Below are positions 1 through 5,624 of a DNA stretch of 9,103 bases, one piece after another. A program made the translations under genes and the position numbers. This DNA comes from Actinomycetes bacterium. Its GTDB lineage: Bacteria; Actinomycetota; Thermoleophilia; Solirubrobacterales; Solirubrobacteraceae. The notes below the pieces were generated by a model, which saw nothing but the letters and a program-made list of their open reading frames with translations, was not told the DNA's origin and searched no databases. Position 1 is the stretch's first letter, and every line of letters starts with the position of its first letter. Location: assembly GCA_023405705.1 (NCBI GenBank), contig JAEXXR010000453.1:1-9103 (forward strand). The letters are read 5' to 3'.

Positions 1-770
1 TTGTAGCGGCGCGCGATCGCGGCCGGCTCGCCGAGATCGACCATTCTTCCCTTCTCCAAGAGCACGGCGCGGTCGCAGAACCGCTCGACGGCGCTCATGT
101 CGTGGGTGACGAAGAGGATCGTGCGGCCGGCCTCCTTCATCCGCTGGAACTCGGCGAAGCACTTCTGCTGGAACGCGGCGTCGCCGACAGCCAGCACCTC
201 GTCGATCAGCAGCACCTCGGCGTCGACCTGGATCGCGACAGAGAAGGCGAGCCGCACGGTCATGCCCGACGAATAGTTCTTGAGCTTGAGGTCGAGGAAG
301 TCCTCGAGCTCGGCGAAGGCGATGATGTCGTCGAAGCGGTCGCGCGCCTGCTGGCGCGTCAGGCCGAGCATGATCGCGTTGATCATCACGTTGTCGCGCG
401 CCGTCAGGTCCATGTTGAAGCCGACGCCCAGCTCGATGAAGGGCGACAGACGGCCGTTGACCCCGAGATCGCCGGAGTCGATGTCGTAGATGCCGGCGAG
501 GCACTTCAGCAGCGTGCTCTTGCCGCTGCCGTTGCGTCCGACGATCCCGAAGAACTCCCCTTCGGCGACTTCGAAGCTGATGTCGTCGACGGCCTGCAGC
601 ACGTCGTAGGTGGTCGAGCGGAACGGGTGCAGGGCACGCTCCTTGAGCGTGCTGTACTGCTGATGCGGAAGTCTGAACGCCTTGCTGACGTTGTGGACGA
701 CGGCGGCGGGGGCGCGGTCACCGGTCCGTCGATCGGCGACGGCCGACGGATGCGGGGCGGCGGTGCTCAA
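1..770 (-). CDS. wzt: Wzt-type polysaccharide ABC transporter ATP-binding protein (3' end cut off by the window)
   Basis: ATPase of an ABC exporter that would power export of a finished, lipid-linked polysaccharide across the cytoplasmic membrane with a Wzm-type permease. 256 residues are visible. They show Walker A GRNGSGKST (78-86), the ELGVGF...LTARDN block (113-127) typical of Wzt/TagH proteins, signature YSSGM (166-170) in place of LSGGQ, Walker B VLLIDE (186-191), D-loop AVGD (194-197) and H-loop THD (His223). The only workable start is TTG at 770-768: the frame has a TAG stop five codons upstream and no ATG or GTG before the conserved region. The start lies 28 bp after the stop of the upstream methyltransferase, so the two are probably co-transcribed, although a -10-like hexamer also precedes the TTG. 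The C-terminus is missing, so it cannot be seen whether there is a carbohydrate-binding domain, as in exporters that read a chain-terminating cap. A teichoic-acid TagH-type role is the main alternative. Confidence 0.93.
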   Translation of the reverse strand, partial: MSTAAPHPSAVADRRTGDRAPAAVVHNVSKAFRLPHQQYSTLKERALHPFRSTTYDVLQAVDDISFEVAEGEFFGIVGRNGSGKSTLLKCLAGIYDIDSGDLGVNGRLSPFIELGVGFNMDLTARDNVMINAIMLGLTRQQARDRFDDIIAFAELEDFLDLKLKNYSSGMTVRLAFSVAIQVDAEVLLIDEVLAVGDAAFQQKCFAEFQRMKEAGRTILFVTHDMSAVERFCDRAVLLEKGRMVDLGEPAAIARRY

Positions 771-779
771 GGTCTGCCA

Positions 780-785
780 ACGCTA
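780..785 (-). promoter_or_regulatory. Candidate -10 hexamer TAGCGT before the wzt-like gene
   Basis: On the minus strand TAGCGT is followed by 9 nt and then the TTG start. It fits the TANNNT actinobacterial -10 consensus and would give a leader of only a few bases. No -35 match is visible. The TAG is also an in-frame stop, which weakens the case that this is a promoter. Confidence 0.3.
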
Positions 786-798
786 GCAGTGGCCGCCG

Positions 799-1872
799 TC
801 ACGAACGCTCCAGAACGTAGACGTCCTGGTTGCCCGCGTTCCGGCCCGGCGCGAACTCCAGCAGCCGCCACTGCGGCAGCGCGTGCGCGAGCAGCCACTC
901 GGCCGAGAGGAACGCCGTGCCCCAGTCCGGGTTCGCGACGCCCCAGTCGCCGTCCTCGCCGAACTCTGCGGCGTACCAGGAGCCGTGCGCGACGACCGCC
1001 CAGCGCGCTTCGTTGAGCTGCTCAGCCGAGCGCAGGCCGTGGATCGCGTCATGCTCGAGCGTCGCCGCGCCGTGCGCCGTCAGCACGAGATGACCGCCGG
1101 GTCTGATCACGCGTCGCATCTCGTCCAGCCACTGGAGGCCCAGCTCGGGCGCGAAGTGCGACCAGATCGAGATGGCATAGACGAGGTCGAGCGAATCGTC
1201 GGGCAGGTCGAGCGGCGGTCGGTCGCCGCTGACGAAGGCCCGCGCGCGGGGGATCGCCTCACCTGCGAACGCGACCGCGTCGGCGTTGGGATCGCAGCCG
1301 TGCCACCTCGTATCCGGGAAGGCCGCCGCGAGCACGCGCAGCACGCGGCCGGAGGAGCAACCGAAGTCGAGTCCCGCGCCGATCCGGGTGACGTCGACGC
1401 CGGCGCTGGCGAGCGCGTCGACGACCATGTCGGCTTCGTACAGCCCGCCGGCCGCGGCAAGCGGCCCGCGTGCCATCGCGTGAACGTCCTCCGGTGGCTG
1501 TGCCGTCGGAAGGCCGGTCCGCTCGGCGACGACGTCGACGCCCAGCTCGATCCCCAGCGACAGCAGCGCGCGATGGCGGTCTGGCCAGGCGATCGAGCGG
1601 TACAGCTGCCGCAGCTCGGGGACCTCCGCGATCCGCTGCTCGACGGCTTCGACGTCGGCGGTGCCGAGCCGCTCGAACAGAACGGACGTGGCGCCCTGCG
1701 CTTCGACGTGCAGCTCGCGCGGAGCGGGCTGGCCGACACGGGTCGGCACGGCCGGGGCCGGCTCGGGTGCGGGCGGCTCCGGCGCGGGAGCGGGCTCAGT
1801 GCGGGCGAGGACGCGGTGCGCGCCGCCGGAGGCGAGGCGTCGCAGTTGCTGTCGGGCCTGTGTGACCTTCAT
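799..1872 (-). CDS. Class I SAM-dependent methyltransferase, probably acting on a glycan
   Basis: 357-residue cytoplasmic methyltransferase of the Methyltransf_11/25 type. Residues 1-24 are basic. A proline/alanine-rich low-complexity linker (about 25-52) leads to a helical region (about 65-150). The Rossmann domain follows: motif I LDFGCSSGR (168-176), acidic GCDPN (192-196) for the SAM ribose, LVYAISIWSHF (230-240) and RRVIRPGGHLVLT (253-265). The C-terminus, ending QDVYVLERS, resembles methyltransferases found in polysaccharide clusters. There is no signal peptide or membrane segment. The ATG at 1872-1870 is the natural start. The gene begins 54 bp after the stop of the FkbM-fusion gene and ends 28 bp before the exporter ATPase, which suggests one leftward transcript. 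Sugar O-methylation is inferred from context; the acceptor is unknown, and a role in lipid or small-molecule methylation cannot be excluded. Confidence 0.88.
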   Translation of the reverse strand: MKVTQARQQLRRLASGGAHRVLARTEPAPAPEPPAPEPAPAVPTRVGQPAPRELHVEAQGATSVLFERLGTADVEAVEQRIAEVPELRQLYRSIAWPDRHRALLSLGIELGVDVVAERTGLPTAQPPEDVHAMARGPLAAAGGLYEADMVVDALASAGVDVTRIGAGLDFGCSSGRVLRVLAAAFPDTRWHGCDPNADAVAFAGEAIPRARAFVSGDRPPLDLPDDSLDLVYAISIWSHFAPELGLQWLDEMRRVIRPGGHLVLTAHGAATLEHDAIHGLRSAEQLNEARWAVVAHGSWYAAEFGEDGDWGVANPDWGTAFLSAEWLLAHALPQWRLLEFAPGRNAGNQDVYVLERS

Positions 1873-1881
1873 CGCGTCGAC

Positions 1882-1887
1882 ACGGTA
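1882..1887 (-). promoter_or_regulatory. Candidate -10 hexamer TACCGT before the 799-1872 methyltransferase
   Basis: On the minus strand TACCGT is followed by 9 nt and then ATG, in the 54-bp gap after the FkbM-fusion gene. It matches TANNNT but no -35 element is evident. If active, it would be an internal promoter of the leftward operon producing a nearly leaderless message. Confidence 0.3.
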
Positions 1888-1926
1888 GCGAGTTCGCGTC
1901 GCCGGGAACGCGCCCGGCGCGCGCCG

Positions 1927-3513
1927 TCAGCACGCGATCGTCAGGCACGCCACCGCGCGCGCTGCCACGGCTCCGTCCGCGGCGCGGCCCGGCTCGGCGC
2001 TGTAGCGTGCGTCCGCCGCCTGCTCAGCCGACGTGCGGCGCCAGCCGTCCACGGTGTGGGCGAAATACGTCTCCTCCCAGCGCACGGCGCCGGCGCGCGT
2101 CAGCAGGTCCTGCAGGTCGTCGCGGTCGAGCTGCCGGAACCAGCCGTGATCCTCGCGGACCCCGTACGGGACGCTCAGATGGACGCGGCCCCCCGGCCGC
2201 ACGACGCGCAGCAGCTCCCGCAGCGCCGCGGCCGCTTCGGCCTGCGGGTCCTCGGAGGCCGGGGCGGCCGAGCCGTACGGCGCGTTGTCCATCCCCACGT
2301 GCTCGAGCGTCGAGAGGCAGACGACCTCGTCGTACCAGTCGTCGCGCAACGGCAGCGCGCGCAAGTCGGCATACAGATACGAGACGCCGAGGCTGGTGAA
2401 GGCGACCGGCTCCGGGGCGAGCGTCACGATCGCGAGGTCGTCGACCTCGCGCAGGAGCGGTTGCAGCACGTGGCGGTGGTTGAGCACCGAGCCCGCGTCG
2501 AGCGTGCGCCCGCGCAGCCCGCGCGAGAACAGCCAGCCGTACTCCACGACCCGTTCGTCGAAGCCGGCGCCGAGGCCGGGCGGGAGCGGATCGTCTGCCG
2601 TGAACGTCTCGCGCCATCCGCTGGAGTCGAGGACCGACGCGACGAGCGCGCGCTGCGTCGCGTCGTAGGCGAGCGTCCCCGGCTCGGCGTCCGGCGGGAA
2701 GCGACGGGCCCAGGCGCGACCGAGTCGCTGCCGCGCCGGCAGGCTGCGCTCGTGCGGAGGCTCCGGCGGGCCGACGGGGTCGAGCCGCAGCGTCGTGAAG
2801 GGAACAGCGGCGCCGTCGAGCGCGACGACCAGCTCGCCGGGGTCCGTGGGGAGGGGCTCCTCCGCTCCGGACACGCGCAGGCCCATCGCGCGGTACCCGT
2901 CGAGAACCGACACGGGGTCGACCCCGGCCTCGCGCAGCCCCTGCGGCCAGAACTCGACCAGCAGCACGGGCCGCGACCGTTCGATCAGCTCGCGCGCGCC
3001 GCGCAGCGCCACATGCTCGCTGGCCTGCGTGTCCATCAGGATCAGATCGACCTGCTCCGGGAGGACGTCGTCGAGCCGGACGGCGGGGACGGTGACGCTC
3101 GCACGCCCGCCGTCGGCGATCCCGACGCGATGGTCGCCGGTGTTCGTGCCGTGCAACTGCAGCTCGAGGGTCGTCGGCTCCGACCAGGCGGCAGCCTCGA
3201 CGACTTCGATCTGCGCGCCCCGGGTGCGCTCCGCGTTGCGCTTCAAGACCTCCGCGTTGCGCGGGTCGGGCTCGACGGCGACGACCTTGCCGGAGGGGCC
3301 GACGCACTCTGCCATGAGCAGCGCGACGTAGCCGATGTTGCCGCCGACGTCCACGGCCGTCATGCCGGGTCTCAGCAGGGCGCGCAGCTGCTCGCCGAGC
3401 TCGGGCTCCCATGTTCCGTGCGCGCGGATGATCGGCGTGATCACCTCGTCGTGCGCGTGCACGAGAAGGGGACCGACGTCGGTCTCGAGCTGCTCCAGGT
3501 CGCCGTCGTCCAT
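1927..3513 (-). CDS. Two-domain methyltransferase: FkbM family N-half, DUF268/Methyltransf_11-like C-half
   Basis: 528 residues with two methyltransferase-like halves. The N-half (about 1-240) is FkbM-type (Methyltransf_21): motif I AVDVGGNIGY (53-62), AVEPDPRN (79-86), and LILMDTQASEHVALRGA (157-173) leading to LLVEFWP (184-190). FkbM enzymes O-methylate sugars and polyketides. After a charged linker (about 245-280) the C-half (about 280-528) has LDAGSVLNHRHVL (338-350), CLSTLEHVGMDN (399-410) and LLRVVRPGGRVHLSVPYG (434-451), a DUF268/Methyltransf_11 pattern. Its motif I lacks the usual GxGxG, so SAM binding there is uncertain. The ATG at 3513-3511 is chosen because it directly precedes the recognisable protein and sits 7 nt from a -10-like TAGGCT; the frame stays open far upstream, but there it is antisense to the rightward genes. 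First gene of the leftward unit, divergent from the putative acetyltransferase. Glycan methylation is inferred from context. Confidence 0.87.
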   Translation of the reverse strand: MDDGDLEQLETDVGPLLVHAHDEVITPIIRAHGTWEPELGEQLRALLRPGMTAVDVGGNIGYVALLMAECVGPSGKVVAVEPDPRNAEVLKRNAERTRGAQIEVVEAAAWSEPTTLELQLHGTNTGDHRVGIADGGRASVTVPAVRLDDVLPEQVDLILMDTQASEHVALRGARELIERSRPVLLVEFWPQGLREAGVDPVSVLDGYRAMGLRVSGAEEPLPTDPGELVVALDGAAVPFTTLRLDPVGPPEPPHERSLPARQRLGRAWARRFPPDAEPGTLAYDATQRALVASVLDSSGWRETFTADDPLPPGLGAGFDERVVEYGWLFSRGLRGRTLDAGSVLNHRHVLQPLLREVDDLAIVTLAPEPVAFTSLGVSYLYADLRALPLRDDWYDEVVCLSTLEHVGMDNAPYGSAAPASEDPQAEAAAALRELLRVVRPGGRVHLSVPYGVREDHGWFRQLDRDDLQDLLTRAGAVRWEETYFAHTVDGWRRTSAEQAADARYSAEPGRAADGAVAARAVACLTIAC

Positions 3514-3520
3514 CGCCGAC

Positions 3521-3526
3521 AGCCTA
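3521..3526 (-). promoter_or_regulatory. Candidate -10 hexamer TAGGCT for the leftward operon
   Basis: On the minus strand TAGGCT is followed by exactly 7 nt (3520-3514) and then ATG. It fits TANNNT and the spacing of a leaderless transcript. A GGAG further upstream lies about 16 nt from the ATG, too far for a normal Shine-Dalgarno. No clear -35 hexamer is present; that zone is occupied by the inverted repeat at 3541-3557. Confidence 0.5.
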
Positions 3527-3540
3527 TTGCTCCGGAGGTG

Positions 3541-3557
3541 CGACCGGGTCCCGGTCG
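3541..3557. repeat. Perfect 17-nt inverted repeat, candidate operator between divergent promoters
   Basis: CGACCGGG-T-CCCGGTCG consists of two 8-nt arms around one central base, with no mismatches. It lies in the 78-bp divergent intergenic region, about 15 nt upstream of the leftward -10-like TAGGCT and about 21 nt upstream of the rightward TAGATT, so it overlaps or abuts both -35 zones. A dimeric regulator bound here could control both arms. GC-rich DNA yields short palindromes easily, so function is inferred only. Confidence 0.4.
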
Positions 3558-3578
3558 TCGTCGCGCTGCCCCAGTCCG

Positions 3579-3584
3579 TAGATT
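3579..3584 (+). promoter_or_regulatory. Candidate -10 hexamer TAGATT for the rightward operon
   Basis: TAGATT is followed by 7 nt (3585-3591) and then ATG, with no Shine-Dalgarno between. This is the layout of an actinobacterial leaderless promoter, with transcription starting at or within a base or two of the start codon. No recognisable -35 hexamer 16-19 nt upstream. Confidence 0.55.
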
Positions 3585-3591
3585 CTCGCGC

Positions 3592-4770
3592 ATGCCTGGC
3601 GAGCGGCTCACGCGCGAGGACGTCATCTCGGTCTACCGGCAGCTGCTCGGTCGGGACCCCGGCGAGGACGAGGTCGCCCATCAGCTGGCGACGCTGACGA
3701 CGCTCGACGAGCTGCTGCGGGTCGCGCTCGACTCGGCCGAGTACGCCGCGCGGCTCGATGCCGGGCAGCGGCCGCCGACGCCGTCGCGTCCGATCGTCAA
3801 CATCCACCATCTCGACCTCGAGGAGTGGGGGCATCCCGTCGGCACGCGATCGGATGACGGGATCGCGATCGTCGGCCGCGGCGGCTGGCTGTTCCTCTGC
3901 GGCGGGACCAACGCCAACCTCGGTCAGTACGTCGGCGCCGTCGAGATGGAGCCGACGTGGCTGGAGGAGTGGCGGGCGATCGTGCGCAGCCGAGAGCAGG
4001 CGGTGCGCGAGCTCGGCGTCACGACCGCGCTGCTGGTCGTACCGGACAAGCTCGCCGTCTACGAGGAGAGCTATCCGGAGCCGCTGACGCGCGCTGGGCT
4101 GCGACCGGTCGAACGCCTGCTCGAGGCCGGCGACCTGCCGATCCTCTACCCGCTCGACGAACTGCGCGCTGCGGCGCGAGAGGAGCCCGTGTACCTGCGG
4201 ACCGACACGCACCTGACCTTCCGCGGCAACGAGGTCCTGTTCGAGTCGGTGCGCGAGACGCTCGGCGTCGCCGCGCCGGTCGACCTGTCCTCGACCGCCG
4301 TGACGTGCTACCCGGCGTTCGGCGATCTCGGCGTCAAGTTCGATCCCCCCGTCGTCGGCATCGTCACGAGCCCCGGCACGCTCGGGCAGGCGCGCATCGT
4401 CGAGGACAACCGCGATCAGATCGCCGCCGTCAGCGGCCACATCGGGACGCGCCGGGTCTTCCGCAACGACGCGGCTCCGGACCGGCGCGCCGCCGTCCTG
4501 TTCGGCGACTCGTTCGGCTTCTCGGCCGAGCATTACCAGGGGCTCTCGTGGTTCATGGCCCAGGTCTTCCGCGAGGTGCACTTCGTATGGGTCCCGTTCG
4601 GCTGGGACGCCGACTACGTGCGCCGGACCGGAGCGGAGGTCGTGCTCGTGCAGGGCGCGGAGCGTTTCGTCGCGCGCGTGCCGCGCCCGTCGGTCGGGGT
4701 CGCCGCACTGGCGGAGGAGACGCTGCGCCGCAAGCAGGCGCTCGGCTTCGACGCCGCCTTCGAGGGCTGA
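3592..4770 (+). CDS. AlgX/AlgJ-like SGNH-fold protein with N-terminal DUF4214-like segment, putative polysaccharide O-acetyltransferase
   Basis: 392 residues. Residues about 8-57 (DVISVYRQLLGRDPGEDE, then a helix ending in SAEYAARL) resemble one DUF4214 repeat, a module often seen in surface or glycan-related proteins. From about 90 the protein resembles the AlgX/AlgJ acetyltransferase domain: VGRGGWLFL (94-102), RTDTHLTFRGN (203-213) supplying the Asp205/His207 pair, and LFGDSFGF (303-310) with the likely nucleophile Ser307. These match the DxH plus GDS layout of the alginate O-acetylation enzymes. There is no signal peptide or membrane helix, whereas alginate AlgX is exported, so this enzyme may act in the cytoplasm before export. 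The ATG at 3592 is preferred because it begins the recognisable domain and follows a -10-like TAGATT by 7 nt; the open frame further upstream is antisense to the FkbM-fusion gene. Acetyl transfer is inferred; an esterase is possible. Confidence 0.85.
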   Translation: MPGERLTREDVISVYRQLLGRDPGEDEVAHQLATLTTLDELLRVALDSAEYAARLDAGQRPPTPSRPIVNIHHLDLEEWGHPVGTRSDDGIAIVGRGGWLFLCGGTNANLGQYVGAVEMEPTWLEEWRAIVRSREQAVRELGVTTALLVVPDKLAVYEESYPEPLTRAGLRPVERLLEAGDLPILYPLDELRAAAREEPVYLRTDTHLTFRGNEVLFESVRETLGVAAPVDLSSTAVTCYPAFGDLGVKFDPPVVGIVTSPGTLGQARIVEDNRDQIAAVSGHIGTRRVFRNDAAPDRRAAVLFGDSFGFSAEHYQGLSWFMAQVFREVHFVWVPFGWDADYVRRTGAEVVLVQGAERFVARVPRPSVGVAALAEETLRRKQALGFDAAFEG

Positions 4771-4793
4771 CCGCCGGCTGCCGGACGCGCGGA

Positions 4794-4799
4794 TAGACT
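4794..4799 (+). promoter_or_regulatory. Candidate -10 hexamer TAGACT before the CmoB-like methyltransferase
   Basis: TAGACT is followed by 7 nt (4800-4806) and then the GTG start, the same arrangement as before the two divergent genes. It lies in the 36-bp gap after the acetyltransferase gene, so it could be an internal promoter for the last two genes. No -35 match is seen. Confidence 0.5.
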
Positions 4800-4806
4800 G
4801 CTCGGC

Positions 4807-5613
4807 GTGCACGACGACGACGTCGCCCGCAACGCACGCGAGGCCATCGCGGCGCAGGACAAGTGGCATCACCGCATCGAGGTCGCTCCCGGCGTCTGGA
4901 CGCCCGGTCTCCAGGACACCCAGACCGTGCTCGAGCAGATCGGCATGCCCGCCGACCTGACCGGCAAGCGCGTGCTCGACATCGGCGCGCGCGACGGCTT
5001 CTTCACGTTCGAGGCGGAGCGTCGAGGCGCGCGCGAGGTCGTCGCGCTCGACAACGAGCCTCCCCACCACACGGGCTTCGCGATCGCCGCCGGGCTGCTC
5101 GGCTCCAAGGCGACGTACGTGACCGAGAACGTGTACTCGCTCGCTCCCGAGCAGTACGGGAGATTCGACGTCGTCCTCTTCCTCGGCGTCATCTACCACC
5201 TGCGCCATCCGCTGCTCGCGCTCGATCGCATCTACGACGTCTGCGAGCCGGACGCGCTTCTGCTGCTGGAGACGCACATGATCGACGAGGGGCTCGTCGA
5301 TCCCGCCGGCAACTGGCATCGGCTCGCGGACTTCAATCCCGACCTGCCGGTCTTCCCGCTCGTCCAGTACTACCCCGCCGACCTGCTCGGCAAGGACCCG
5401 ACCTCGCAGTGGGCGCCCAACCGGGTCGCGCTCGAGGGGTGGCTGCGCGGCTCCGGGTTCGAGCCGCTCAGCAGTTGGCAGGCGGCCTTCCGCGGCGGCG
5501 CCGTCGCGCGCCGGCAGGAGCTCGGTCCCGCGAGCGAGCGGGCGGTGGACGAGGCGGCGAGCTGGGACATGCGCACGTGGACCGTTGAGAAGTCGACGTC
5601 CGTGCACAACTAG
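4807..5613 (+). CDS. CmoB/DUF1698-like SAM-dependent methyltransferase
   Basis: 268-residue class I methyltransferase. It shows KWHHRIEVAPGVWTPG (19-34), LTGKRVLDIGARDGFFTFE (51-69) as motif I, VVALDNE (78-84), LFLGVIYHLRHPLLAL (124-139), LLLLETHMID (151-160) and NRVALEGWLRGSGF (205-218). The order and spacing match the catalytic part of CmoB, the tRNA wobble-uridine carboxymethyltransferase, but the N-terminal region of about 90-100 residues found in full-length CmoB (about 320 residues) is missing. In this setting a sugar or lipid-carrier methyltransferase is more likely than tRNA modification; that is inference from the neighbours. GTG start at 4807: nothing resembling a Shine-Dalgarno precedes it, and TAGACT lies 7 nt upstream. 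The stop is 11 bp before the next start, indicating co-transcription with the large glycosyltransferase gene. Confidence 0.88.
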   Translation: MHDDDVARNAREAIAAQDKWHHRIEVAPGVWTPGLQDTQTVLEQIGMPADLTGKRVLDIGARDGFFTFEAERRGAREVVALDNEPPHHTGFAIAAGLLGSKATYVTENVYSLAPEQYGRFDVVLFLGVIYHLRHPLLALDRIYDVCEPDALLLLETHMIDEGLVDPAGNWHRLADFNPDLPVFPLVQYYPADLLGKDPTSQWAPNRVALEGWLRGSGFEPLSSWQAAFRGGAVARRQELGPASERAVDEAASWDMRTWTVEKSTSVHN

Positions 5614-5624
5614 CCCCGTCGGCC

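Noticed and set aside
499..513. Signature YSSGM rather than LSGGQ in the ABC ATPase, as a sign of a broken or novel transporter
   Set aside because: The SSGM form is normal for Wzt/TagH polysaccharide exporters; all other ATPase motifs are intact.
102..1016. 304-codon open frame on the + strand
   Set aside because: It is antisense to the exporter ATPase, whose Walker A, Walker B and H-loop are unambiguous, and ends in an Arg/Pro-rich nonsense tail.
883..3591. Long open frame on the + strand continuous with and upstream of the putative acetyltransferase
   Set aside because: It is antisense to two well-supported methyltransferase genes, is rich in Arg/Gly/Val/Asp without domain motifs, and arises from GC-rich third positions. 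The real gene starts at 3592.
4774..4784. CCGG-CTG-CCGG hairpin after the acetyltransferase stop, as a terminator
   Set aside because: The stem is only 4 bp and there is no T-run. A transcript probably continues into the next gene.
3514..5607. Long open frame on the - strand upstream of the FkbM-fusion gene
   Set aside because: It is antisense to the acetyltransferase and CmoB-like genes and has no recognisable motifs. The recognisable protein starts at 3513.
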